DNA of 64,000 nucleotides, from positions 62,001-126,000 of the forward strand of contig JADFXP010000003.1 of the NCBI GenBank assembly GCA_015233465.1, written 5' to 3'. Positions 55,531-64,000 of this stretch are shown here, piece after piece (position 1 is the stretch's first letter; every line of letters begins with the position of its first letter). This stretch comes from Candidatus Magnetominusculus dajiuhuensis (GTDB taxonomy: Bacteria; Nitrospirota; Thermodesulfovibrionia; Thermodesulfovibrionales; Magnetobacteriaceae). The translations under genes and the position numbers were made by a program. The notes under the pieces are model-generated. The model was not told the origin of the DNA. It searched no databases and was given only the letters and a program-made list of their open reading frames with translations.

Positions 55531-57561
55531 ATGAGTAAAAAATTAGTTATATATTTAGCTGATCTTGCAAATACAGCTTTCGGATGTAGTCCTTCAACTA
55601 TACCTCTTGCAATAGGTTATATAAAGGCGTACGCGATGGAGCAATTATCTGATGATGTTAATATTGAACTTTTTAGAACATTTGAATCACTTAACGATGC
55701 TATAAAGAAAAAAGCCCCTAATATTTTAGGATTTTCATGGTATGGTTGGAATACTTGTCTTACGATAAATGCTATAAGTCATTTTAAAAAATACTATCCT
55801 GATATTTTAGTAGTAATAGGAGGCGCAAATACTTCTGACAATCTAGTAAACTGTCTTAGAGATTTTAATGATTATCCTGAAATTGATGTAATGATTCCAA
55901 ATGAGGGAGAAATTCCATTTGTTAATCTGCTAAGAACCTTTTTAAGAGAAGGACGAACGAAATTGTTAATAAATCCTATTGAAGGTTGTATTTTTTTATC
56001 AGATTCAAAGGAACTCATTTATGGAAGACCTGTTATAAGGGAAAAAGATATTAATATATATCCTTCGCCTTATTTGAATGGGTTCATGGATGATTTTTGT
56101 AGAGATAGTAATTTAATGCCAATAATACAAACTATGAGAGGGTGTCCTTATCATTGTTTATTTTGTGTTTCAGCTAAGGATACTTGGAATAAATTAAGAT
56201 CTTTCGATTTAAAAAGAGTAAATGCAGAGATTGAATATATCTCTACTCATTCTGAGAACAAGAATTTACGATTAACGGATGAAAATTTTGGGATAATGCC
56301 AAGAGATATTGAAATTGCAAAATTTATAGCAGATAAAAATAAAAATAGCGGGTATCCAACTAGTCTTCGTCTATATACAGATAAAAATATTAATAATAGA
56401 ATAAAACAGATAACTCTAATGTTGAAAGATCTAGTTCCTATGAATATTAGTGTTCAAACATTAACAGATTCTGTTGCAAAAAATATACATAGGCGAAATA
56501 TTGAAATTAATCAGTTTAATGATGCTGTAAATTGGGCGCATAAAAATAATATTATTGTAACAACTGAACTTATATTTGGCCTGCCTGGAGAGACAGTTAA
56601 AACATTTATGGATTGTCTAGATAAATTAATTGAAATGCGTTTAGATAGTATAGCCTTTGGCTGCCTTAGGATGTTAAAAGAGACAGAGATAAACACTCCA
56701 GAACAGATAGTACAATACGGTTATAAGATAAAATATTATGTAGGTGAAAGGGGTTATACTAAGACTGATAATTTTGAGAGCATAGAAACAGAGGAATGGG
56801 CAGTAGAAGATAATTTTTTCACGTATGATGAATATATTAAAATATTATTATTTCATTTGATATTTGATATGTTTATTTTTTATGGATATTTCAAAGAAGT
56901 TGTTTATACTTGGGAAAATAGAGGGATTAAAACTACGGCGGTTATTCAGGAATTACTTGAAAATTCTATGGAATATCCATTTATTAGCAAGCAAGTAGAG
57001 AGATTGAAAGAATGTTTGACTATAAATTTATTTAATGATAAAGAGGAACTTTATAAGTCATATAAACAACGGTTGTCAAGTGAAAATAGTACTGCTTCGC
57101 AATACATTGGATTTATAGATCCTTTTATTCTTGAAAAGATTCTTCATGGTGAAATGCTTCATATTTCAAATCAAGATACGTTTATTGATGAAGTTGTTGA
57201 GGCAGGCAATAAAATATTTTCTAAATATGGGATAGGAAATAAAGATGATTATAATGAAGAAATCTATTTTGTAAAAGATCTTGTAAAAAAGATAATAATT
57301 CCATTTTGGGAAATATCCAAAGAATCTATATTAATAACAAGTAAATATGATCTGAAAAAATGGGTTATGGAAGATTATAAAGGAATTCTGACTAATTATA
57401 AGATGGATAATTCTGTTGACTTTATATTTAAGATTAATTCTGTAAATCAATATATTGATTACATTAAAGAAAATTCAGATAAGCCACTTTATTTACAATC
57501 AGAGTTTTTCTTTCGTACATTTCGAAGTAACAATATTAGACGATATCTTGTTTTAGATTAA
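55531..57561 (+). CDS. B12-binding radical SAM protein
   Basis: 676 residues. N-terminal B12-binding-like Rossmann region (about 1-135; IPLAIGYIKAY, VVIGGANTSDN). Radical SAM cluster C-x3-C-x2-C in MRGCPYHCLFCVSAKDTW (about residue 207), with LRLTDENFGIMPRDIEIAKF. Residues about 440-676 form an additional domain without a clear family. These enzymes often methylate or rearrange unusual carbons; the substrate here may be a surface sugar (context only). ATG 55531 follows GAGGAG. Confidence 0.88.
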   Translation: MSKKLVIYLADLANTAFGCSPSTIPLAIGYIKAYAMEQLSDDVNIELFRTFESLNDAIKKKAPNILGFSWYGWNTCLTINAISHFKKYYPDILVVIGGANTSDNLVNCLRDFNDYPEIDVMIPNEGEIPFVNLLRTFLREGRTKLLINPIEGCIFLSDSKELIYGRPVIREKDINIYPSPYLNGFMDDFCRDSNLMPIIQTMRGCPYHCLFCVSAKDTWNKLRSFDLKRVNAEIEYISTHSENKNLRLTDENFGIMPRDIEIAKFIADKNKNSGYPTSLRLYTDKNINNRIKQITLMLKDLVPMNISVQTLTDSVAKNIHRRNIEINQFNDAVNWAHKNNIIVTTELIFGLPGETVKTFMDCLDKLIEMRLDSIAFGCLRMLKETEINTPEQIVQYGYKIKYYVGERGYTKTDNFESIETEEWAVEDNFFTYDEYIKILLFHLIFDMFIFYGYFKEVVYTWENRGIKTTAVIQELLENSMEYPFISKQVERLKECLTINLFNDKEELYKSYKQRLSSENSTASQYIGFIDPFILEKILHGEMLHISNQDTFIDEVVEAGNKIFSKYGIGNKDDYNEEIYFVKDLVKKIIIPFWEISKESILITSKYDLKKWVMEDYKGILTNYKMDNSVDFIFKINSVNQYIDYIKENSDKPLYLQSEFFFRTFRSNNIRRYLVLD

Positions 57562-57643
57562 AATATTGGAGAGCAGTATATAACTTTTCCCCATTAAAAT
57601 GATTGCAATATAATAATTAATAGTTCTGTATAGGAGATTTAAT

Positions 57644-59032
57644 ATGAGAATTCTTTTTGTAAATCCATGTATCAGACCAGATAATCCAAGAAAGGTATTT
57701 CCAGTTGGACTTGGCTATGTAGTAACTGCTGTCAAAAAAGCAGGATATAAATTTGACCTTTTAGATATTGATGCCTTTCGTTATAGTGATGATTATATCG
57801 AAGATTTTATAAGTAAAAATATATATGACGTGATTGCGTTTGGCTGCTTGGTTACACATTTTAAATGGGCAAAGTATTTCACTGATATAGTGAAAGAAAA
57901 GCAGCCAAATTGTAAGATTATTGTTGGAAATTCTGTTGCATCAAGTGTAACAGAGATATTGTTGACAAAAACCTTTACTGATATTGCAGTGTTAGGTGAA
58001 GGTGATATAACAATAGTTGAATTACTAGAGTCATTACAAAAAGATAAGTCATTGTATTTAGTAAAAGGTATCGCATTTATGGAAGGCGGTAAAGTTATAT
58101 TTACAGAAAAAAGAGATGTGATTAAAGATATAAATACTATACAATTCATTGATAGAGAAATCTTTGATATAAGAGAATATCTAAATGCTTCAAGATATAA
58201 TGCCCATGAACCATACCCTATGCCAGAGGAAGATTTAATAGTTATGAATGTAAATACAGCAAGGGGGTGTCCGTTTAGATGCACTTTTTGTTACAACGTT
58301 TTTACTGATGAGAGTATTCGTTATCGCTGGCGGGATATTTCTTCAATTATATCAGAGATTAAGTATTTAATTAAGACTTATGGAGCAAACTATATACAAT
58401 TATATGATGAATTAACCTTTGCAAATAAGAAAAGAATAGGAGAATTTGTTGACAGCGTTATTAAGGAAAAACTGAATATTTATTGGACAGGAGTAATACT
58501 TGCTGGAGTTTTGGATGAAGATGATGGATTATTAGCTGAGAAACTTAAACAATCAGGATGTGTTGGTATGGGTTTTTCACTTGAATCAGCAGATGAAGAG
58601 ATATTATTGAGTATGCAAAAGAAGATAAATCTTTCAAAGTTTATAATTACACGCAGGATTTTAAAGGAAGCAAACATTGCAACACATACAAGCGTAGTAT
58701 TTGGTTTTCCACAAGAAACACCTGAGACGATAAAAAAGACAATTGATTTTTGTATTAAAGAACAGCTTTCTCCAAGCGCTGGTTTTTTATTGCCTATGCC
58801 TAAAACTCCAATTTATAAATATGCCTTAGAAAGAGGATTGATCAAGGATGAGTATGAATATTTATTAGGTCTGGGTGATAGACAGGATTTTCATATTAAT
58901 TTAACCTCAATGACGGATGATATATATATTTCAACCGTTAAATCCGAAGTTAAAAGATGTCAGCAAGAACTTGGTATAAACCTTGACGATCCAATGAAGA
59001 CTGTTAAATTTAGAAGTAGAGATAAGATATGA
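57644..59032 (+). CDS. B12-binding radical SAM protein (second)
   Basis: 462 residues. B12-binding Rossmann domain (about 1-140) with VFPVGLGYVVTAVKKAGYKF and DIAVLGEGDITIVELLE. Radical SAM cysteines in TARGCPFRCTFCYNVFTDES (about residue 208), and VFGFPQETPETIKKTIDFC further on. Its stop overlaps the next start by 4 bases (59029-59032), indicating co-translation with the SpsF-like gene. Substrate unknown; cobalamin from the cbiA pathway is the expected cofactor. Confidence 0.9.
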   Translation: MRILFVNPCIRPDNPRKVFPVGLGYVVTAVKKAGYKFDLLDIDAFRYSDDYIEDFISKNIYDVIAFGCLVTHFKWAKYFTDIVKEKQPNCKIIVGNSVASSVTEILLTKTFTDIAVLGEGDITIVELLESLQKDKSLYLVKGIAFMEGGKVIFTEKRDVIKDINTIQFIDREIFDIREYLNASRYNAHEPYPMPEEDLIVMNVNTARGCPFRCTFCYNVFTDESIRYRWRDISSIISEIKYLIKTYGANYIQLYDELTFANKKRIGEFVDSVIKEKLNIYWTGVILAGVLDEDDGLLAEKLKQSGCVGMGFSLESADEEILLSMQKKINLSKFIITRRILKEANIATHTSVVFGFPQETPETIKKTIDFCIKEQLSPSAGFLLPMPKTPIYKYALERGLIKDEYEYLLGLGDRQDFHINLTSMTDDIYISTVKSEVKRCQQELGINLDDPMKTVKFRSRDKI

Positions 59033-59811
59033 AAATAGGCGCTATAGTAGAGGCAAGAATGACCTCAAGCAGGTTACCCGGTAAGATAATGCTTCCAATT
59101 ATTGGAAAACCAGCGCTTGAACTTTTGATAGAACGTCTAAGGCAATGTAAAAAGATTGATAAAATAATCATAGCTACCACAACAAATCATTGTGATGAAG
59201 TAATAGTTGATCTTGCAAAGAGATGTGATGTTGGATACTATCGCGGAAGTGAATTAGATGTACTTGAGAGGGTATATCTTTCAGCCATAGAAAATTCAAT
59301 TGAAGTAGTAGTGGAGGTAACAAGTGATTGTCCTTTAGTTGACCCATATATTGTAAGTGAGGCAATTGAAATTTTTGAATCTCAGAGATACGATTATGTA
59401 TCAAATATTATAAAACGCACATTCCCACGTGGGTTAGATGTCCAGATTTTTAAGACAAGCGTATTAGAAGATGTGCATAATACAACCAAAGACCTAGTTG
59501 ATAGAGAGCACGCGGCACTACATATATATGAACATCCTGAGAAATATAAATTATGGAATTTTATGACAGACACAGGATACGAGCTGGAGAGTCAGAGATT
59601 AACCTTAGATACGCCTGAAGATTATTTTGTCATCAGGGCTATATTTGAAGGTCTTTATGAAAAAACCAATGGGGCTTTTAGTTATAAAGAAATATTTGAA
59701 TTTTTAAAAATAAATCCAGATATTGCTGCATTAAATCATCAGATAGAACAGAAAAACCCTCGTTCATATGATTATACAGCAAAGGCAAGAAAATACCTTG
59801 GCATTGATTAA
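59029..59811 (+). CDS. SpsF-like cytidylyltransferase family protein
   Basis: 260 residues. Begins KIGAIVEARMTSSRLPGKIM, the nucleotide-binding start of the acylneuraminate cytidylyltransferase family, with EVTSDCPLVDPYIVSEAIEI carrying the metal-binding aspartate. LDTPEDYFVIRAIFE near the C-terminus is typical for SpsF. This branch is found in flagellin/polysaccharide sugar loci. It could activate the nonulosonic acid, replacing PseF, but the sequence is SpsF-like rather than classic CMP-Pse synthetase. Confidence 0.82.
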   Translation: MKIGAIVEARMTSSRLPGKIMLPIIGKPALELLIERLRQCKKIDKIIIATTTNHCDEVIVDLAKRCDVGYYRGSELDVLERVYLSAIENSIEVVVEVTSDCPLVDPYIVSEAIEIFESQRYDYVSNIIKRTFPRGLDVQIFKTSVLEDVHNTTKDLVDREHAALHIYEHPEKYKLWNFMTDTGYELESQRLTLDTPEDYFVIRAIFEGLYEKTNGAFSYKEIFEFLKINPDIAALNHQIEQKNPRSYDYTAKARKYLGID

Positions 59812-61698
59812 ATGATAAAAAAAAATACAAAGGTACTATTGATTCCAAGGTTAACTGTTTTTAGACTAATAATTGGATTAATTTTTATTTTATTTCAGAT
59901 AAAGGTAGTTTATTATTCTATGAGTGATATTTTTAAAAATGAAAAAAGAATAGCTTTTCTTAATAAGATTGGTTTTATATTGTTAAACAAACTTGAAGGT
60001 TTAGAGCATTGCAGCGGTGTATTAGTTTCAGAGAAACTAACCAATGAGATAGTTCAAAAAATTGAGTCATCAAATATTGTTAGTATGATCTGTAGATATT
60101 TTATCCATGACGCAGAAGCAAAAAATAAATTTAGAATCGCATTAAAAAGTAAACTAATAAAAGATCTTCAACCTTATATTTATGAGATTAATATTATGCG
60201 GTTAGTTATAAAGGAATATAATTTAAAACACGGTTATATATATACTAAAAATGATAAATTAAATAGAAGTATCATTGAAATAATGGAATTGAAAAATGTA
60301 AAAATAGTCCCAGAGATACCCAATGCTGCTGGGTTAATATATTTTTTAAAAAAACTATCGCTTGTTAAAAGATTATTTAGAGTAGATTTTTTTAATAACT
60401 TAAAAGATTCTGAATTATCAGTTCAAACAATAAGTTCAACTGTAAATCCACAAGATTTCAATGTTGTATATTATCCTCATCAAGGCATTTTTTATGGGTC
60501 GTTATTTGTTAAAGACCAGTATTATAGCCAAGATATTAATTCAGAATTTCATAGAAGTAAAATTCTGCATCTTGATATTGAACAATTGGAAGAAAATACT
60601 GCTGAATATTATAAGGTTAATAATATTCCAAGTTTAGATCTTTATAGTTTAAAAAAATATTCAAAAAAGATATTTATATTAAAAATTATAAAAGAATTGA
60701 ACTTTAAACTAGCAGCTGATTATTACCATTTTGGATTAAGGGTAATTAATATAATTATTAGGAGTTATTATTTTTTCAATCAATGTCTTGTTTGGTTAGA
60801 ATCGTTTAATAATTTGAAGATATTTCTTATTGGCTATGATGCAGTATTCCCTGTAGAGTTTTCATTGGCTTTATATACGAAGAAAATTACAACCGTTGCT
60901 ACTCAGGAAAGGTTTATGCACTCATTTATTCCATTATTATATTTTGTAGTTTTTGATTATTACATTATATCTGGACAAAGAGCTTATCAAAATATGAAAA
61001 ATAAATCTGCAATTTCTAATTTTCTCTTATATGGATTACCCAGAGTTGATGAACTATTTTATTGGTCGCATGTAAAAACATCACAAAAATATGACCTGAT
61101 AAAAAATAATAATAGATTTGTTTTAATACTTGATTCAAATTTTGTTGAAGATATTTATAGTAATACGTTATCAAGTACGTTTTTTATGTATATTAATACA
61201 AAATTATATGATGATATAATAAAACTTGCAGAAAATTATAAAGATATAATTTTTATTATAAAAGGAAAAGAATCAAGAAAATATAAACATCCGTATGTTA
61301 AGTCTTTAATTGATAGGATTAATAAGGTTAAAAACATTGAAATTGAACTTGAACCTGAAAAATACAGTCCCTATTATATAGCAGAAAGAGCTGATCTTAC
61401 AATAGCATTGACTACCTCGCTTTGTGATGAATTATTAGCTGCAGGAAGACCAGTTATTATTTATGATTTTTTTAATTTCCCAAGTAAATTTTTTGATTAT
61501 AACAAATATCCATTTATTGTTAAAAATTATGATGAATTATTCAACATGGTTAATAACGTGCTTTCTAAAGGGAAATTTATTGAAGAAAAAGATTTAAAAA
61601 TAATACAGGAAGAGTATTATAGTAATTGTTTTCATGGGGAAGTTAAAAAGAATATTGTAAATAAATTAGAAGAAATATTAATGGATAAAATGAGATAA
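59812..61698 (+). CDS. putative glycosyltransferase-like protein, unknown family
   Basis: 628 residues, starts with the base after the SpsF-like stop. The C-terminal third (about 430-600) looks like a GT-B-type nucleotide-sugar half: FVLILDSNFVEDIYSN, DIIFIIKGKESRKYKHP and RADLTIALTTSLCDELLAAG with RPVIIYDFFNFPSKFF, similar in layout to CDP-glycerol transferases. The N-terminus (about 15-40) has a hydrophobic helix. No family certain. Base composition is clearly more AT-rich than in the first half of the window, suggesting acquisition. Confidence 0.6.
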   Translation: MIKKNTKVLLIPRLTVFRLIIGLIFILFQIKVVYYSMSDIFKNEKRIAFLNKIGFILLNKLEGLEHCSGVLVSEKLTNEIVQKIESSNIVSMICRYFIHDAEAKNKFRIALKSKLIKDLQPYIYEINIMRLVIKEYNLKHGYIYTKNDKLNRSIIEIMELKNVKIVPEIPNAAGLIYFLKKLSLVKRLFRVDFFNNLKDSELSVQTISSTVNPQDFNVVYYPHQGIFYGSLFVKDQYYSQDINSEFHRSKILHLDIEQLEENTAEYYKVNNIPSLDLYSLKKYSKKIFILKIIKELNFKLAADYYHFGLRVINIIIRSYYFFNQCLVWLESFNNLKIFLIGYDAVFPVEFSLALYTKKITTVATQERFMHSFIPLLYFVVFDYYIISGQRAYQNMKNKSAISNFLLYGLPRVDELFYWSHVKTSQKYDLIKNNNRFVLILDSNFVEDIYSNTLSSTFFMYINTKLYDDIIKLAENYKDIIFIIKGKESRKYKHPYVKSLIDRINKVKNIEIELEPEKYSPYYIAERADLTIALTTSLCDELLAAGRPVIIYDFFNFPSKFFDYNKYPFIVKNYDELFNMVNNVLSKGKFIEEKDLKIIQEEYYSNCFHGEVKKNIVNKLEEILMDKMR

Positions 61699-61704
61699 AT
61701 TATT

Positions 61705-63048
61705 ATGATGACTGCTGCAGAAATGAAACAAATTATTAGCGATCTTTATTTAAAAGACAGGACATTTATATGTGATGATTACGATTATTGCCTTGATTAT
61801 CTAAAAAAATATCTTGATCTTTCAATTAATGAATATCCAAGCGGAGCAGCTTATTGGAATTGGATAATTCCTGATAAATATACAGTTAAAACTGGTTTTA
61901 TTAAAAATTTAAAAACTGGAGAGATTGTAGTTGACGTAAAAAATCATCCAATGCACCTTGCCAGTTATTCAACTTCATTTGAAGGGATAATTCATTACGA
62001 ACAATTAAAAGAACATCTTCAATGGAGTGAAAAAGTTCCTGAAGGGATACCAAATTTTTATAAGTTTCAATATCGTCCTTGGGTTAAGGATTGGAAGATT
62101 TGCCTAAGTTATAATCAGTTTAATCATTTAGATAAGGACGTTGAATATTATGTAAAAATTGAAACTATCTTTGAAAAGGGAACAATGAAAGTTGCTCACT
62201 ATCTAAAGAAAGGAGCAGTTGATGACACCATTGTATTAGTCTCACATCTTGATCATCCAGGACAAGTAAATGATGGTCTAAGCGGTGTAGTTGTAGAACT
62301 TGCTGTAATGCAAGAACTGATAAAGAAAGAAACTCATTATTCTTATTTATTTTTGATTGTACAAGAATTTATTGGTTCAGTTGCTTTTCTAAGTCAATCT
62401 AAAGACATTAAAAATTATAAAATGGGATTATTTTCTGAGATGTTGACAACAGGATTAAGGTTACAATTACAAAAATCATTTAATGGTGATTCATACATTG
62501 ATAAAGCTGCAGAAATGGTTTTTATGGATCAGTTTGGATATTGTGATGCCTTTAATTATATAGAAGGGGCAGGAAACGATGAAATAGTATTTGAAAGCCC
62601 TGGTATAGAAGTCCCATTTATATCAATAATGAGGGTAAAAAAAGATAACGTAATTTATAGACAATATCATACACATCTTGATAATATAGATATGGTAAAT
62701 GAACTTGAACTTGAAGAGGCATTTAATGTTATTAATAGATTAATTAATACAATAGAGCAAGATTATTATGTTTATAGGAATTTTAATGGATTTATATGCC
62801 TTTCTAATCCAAATATAGACCTTTTTTTGGATAAAGATGACTCCGATATAAAATTAACAAGAAAACAAAAAGAAAGTTTTCATAAATTCCAATTTGGAGG
62901 TTTTAGGTATTTTGATGGAAGACACAGAATATCAGAAATAGCCCAAAAATATGATGTTCCATTTGACACATTATATAATCTTATAAAAAAAATGGAAATG
63001 AAAAATATGGTAAGTTTAAGACACGATAAATCAGATAGTAACTTATAA
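61705..63048 (+). CDS. M28/DUF4910-type peptidase with winged-helix tail
   Basis: 447 residues; ATG 61705 or the next codon. Zinc-peptidase motifs: SHLDHPGQVNDGLSGVVVEL (His and Asp ligands), QEFIGSVAF (Glu), and HTHLDNIDMV (His). The layout fits the DUF4910 aminopeptidase-like family. The last ~75 residues (GRHRISEIAQKYDVPFDTLY) look like a winged helix. It is surprising in a sugar locus; such proteins occur in O-antigen-type clusters with unclear roles, perhaps acting as a de-N-acylase or modifier. Starts 6 bases after the previous stop. Confidence 0.8.
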   Translation: MMTAAEMKQIISDLYLKDRTFICDDYDYCLDYLKKYLDLSINEYPSGAAYWNWIIPDKYTVKTGFIKNLKTGEIVVDVKNHPMHLASYSTSFEGIIHYEQLKEHLQWSEKVPEGIPNFYKFQYRPWVKDWKICLSYNQFNHLDKDVEYYVKIETIFEKGTMKVAHYLKKGAVDDTIVLVSHLDHPGQVNDGLSGVVVELAVMQELIKKETHYSYLFLIVQEFIGSVAFLSQSKDIKNYKMGLFSEMLTTGLRLQLQKSFNGDSYIDKAAEMVFMDQFGYCDAFNYIEGAGNDEIVFESPGIEVPFISIMRVKKDNVIYRQYHTHLDNIDMVNELELEEAFNVINRLINTIEQDYYVYRNFNGFICLSNPNIDLFLDKDDSDIKLTRKQKESFHKFQFGGFRYFDGRHRISEIAQKYDVPFDTLYNLIKKMEMKNMVSLRHDKSDSNL

Positions 63049-63052
63049 AATA

Positions 63053-64000
63053 ATGAAGAATTTGAATATAAATATGCTCTTAACCTTTCTTAAAGAAGAT
63101 ATGAGTATGGATGATGGTAGTGAGATATTTAAAAAAAACTTATTGTCTATCTTAAAGCGATTTACATTATATGAAGAAATAGATTATGAAAAAATATCTC
63201 CCCTTTTGAAAGATGTTTTAATAAATGAATTTAAAAAAATTCAAAACTCAATGAATAATTTAACGATAGTTGATTATATTAAGCTGAACATACTTTTAAC
63301 AAACAATGAATTATTAATTAATGAACTACTCTGGCTTTCTGAGCAAAAATTTATTATAAATCTTTCAGCTAGTTCATTAATCGTTGGGGCAAATAGATTA
63401 ATAAATGAAAATCCAGTTGCTTCATATAATTTATTAAAAGCAGCAGGGAAAAAAATAAATAATCCAATAATCCTTAATTCTGCACAAGAGATATTGAAAA
63501 AACTTAATAAAAGTACTCTTTTAGCTGATCAAATAAAAATTAAAATTGCAGTCGCAGGTAATTGTACATTGGATACTCTATCTAATTATTTAATCTTAGG
63601 AATGCTTTCATATAATATAGATGCAGATGTTTGGACTGTTCCATTTGATCAATGGGCAGCTCAAATTTTAGATAATAACTCTGAACTTTATCGTTTTAAT
63701 CCATCATTTTTAATTATATATCTCTCAAGTCTTGGTCTTACTGTAAGCGGGACAAGATTTAGTTTTGAAATATTAAAGCTGCTTTCAGATTGTATTGATA
63801 AAATTTCCAGAGATACTTCAATTAAAATATTAATGATTTTACCAGAGCCAATGGAGGAAGAAAATAATCTTGGTTTAAATAATTATTCTTGGCGTAAAAA
63901 CCTAATTTTTGAAATTATGAAACGCTTTGAAAATAGAGTAATTTTTATAGATACAGAGGCATTTATTTTAGAGATTGGGGTAAAGATTTGGTTTGCGTCA
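63053..64000 (+). CDS. FkbH-like protein, N-terminal part (cut by window end)
   Basis: 316 codons open from ATG 63053 to the window end. Residues about 160-316 (IKIAVAGNCTLDTLSNYLIL, DVWTVPFDQWAAQILDNNSE followed by LYRFNPSFLIIYLSS) match the SGNH-like N-terminal half of FkbH domain proteins, which precedes a HAD-like domain. FkbH-type enzymes load three-carbon units onto carrier proteins, or act in surface-glycan decoration. The HAD part would be beyond the window. It follows the peptidase gene by 4 bases, in the same operon. Confidence 0.75.
   Translation, partial: MKNLNINMLLTFLKEDMSMDDGSEIFKKNLLSILKRFTLYEEIDYEKISPLLKDVLINEFKKIQNSMNNLTIVDYIKLNILLTNNELLINELLWLSEQKFIINLSASSLIVGANRLINENPVASYNLLKAAGKKINNPIILNSAQEILKKLNKSTLLADQIKIKIAVAGNCTLDTLSNYLILGMLSYNIDADVWTVPFDQWAAQILDNNSELYRFNPSFLIIYLSSLGLTVSGTRFSFEILKLLSDCIDKISRDTSIKILMILPEPMEEENNLGLNNYSWRKNLIFEIMKRFENRVIFIDTEAFILEIGVKIWFAS

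Noticed and set aside
59029-59811. Classic PseF (CMP-pseudaminate synthetase)
   Set aside because: The sequence is closer to SpsF-like proteins; the role is left open.

Overview
The window suggests a motile, AT-rich Gram-negative bacterium. Support comes from flagellin/FlaG/MotAB genes, an outer-membrane CsgG-like lipoprotein, a twin-arginine (Tat) MsrP, and a surface-glycan locus with pseudaminic-acid-type sugar genes. The mix of DUF1015, HD-GYP and large flagellins would suit a Nitrospirota or deltaproteobacteria-like lineage. No rRNA or tRNA was seen, so the phylum is an inference at low confidence.

Layout. (1) 1-7.1 kb: a flagellar block with two large flagellins, the first cut by the window edge, and a frameshifted flagellin relic, then FlaG, a PilZ protein, MotA and MotB. 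Both flagellin genes are followed by tandem copies of their own last codons. (2) 7.4-15.4 kb: housekeeping and hypothetical genes (DUF1015, pentapeptide repeats, IlvC, HicB-like, GatB, GatA), with intergenic DNA full of three dispersed repeat families. (3) 15.6-18.0 kb: a trio of a small secreted repeat protein, a second small secreted protein and a CsgG-like lipoprotein with PG-binding and TPR parts; this is a candidate curli-like export/fibre system. (4) 18-25.4 kb: PfkB kinase, acyltransferase, TylF-type methyltransferase, CobB/CbiA, TrpB, TrpA and a RodZ-like protein. (5) 25.6-28.3 kb: groESL with a clear CIRCE operator, then a Phd/RelE-type toxin-antitoxin pair. (6) 28.4-33.9 kb: four signalling proteins (hybrid kinase, HD-GYP regulator, receiver-kinase, and a receiver-HisKA protein without an ATPase domain). 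(7) 34-41.7 kb: MsrPQ, a secreted protein, UbiX, a chemoreceptor and bioF-SDR-bioD. (8) 41.9-48.2 kb: a hypothetical gene between two direct repeats, methyltransferase, MBOAT plus SGNH O-acetylation pair, a cold-shock protein and a cold-shock-type DEAD-box helicase. (9) 48.5-64 kb: a surface-glycan locus with PseB, PseC, a YfhO-like membrane protein, a GNAT-NeuB (PseH-PseI) fusion, a NUDIX protein, two B12-binding radical SAM enzymes, a SpsF-like cytidylyltransferase, a putative glycosyltransferase, an M28/DUF4910-like peptidase and an FkbH-like protein cut by the window end.

The strongest unexplained structures are: a dispersed two-hairpin repeat (family A) that starts with ATG, often stays open as a mini-ORF, and supplies start or stop codons of neighbouring genes; a family C repeat inside the cobB/cbiA coding sequence; tandem tail repeats after each flagellin gene; the CsgG-like trio; and a perfect 10-bp anti-Shine-Dalgarno/Shine-Dalgarno pair in the cold-shock gene leader. 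Surface-glycan, flagellin and c-di-GMP-type genes fit together as a motility and cell-surface programme (flagellin glycosylation by pseudaminic-type sugars is a known use of Pse pathways), but that link is inferred here.
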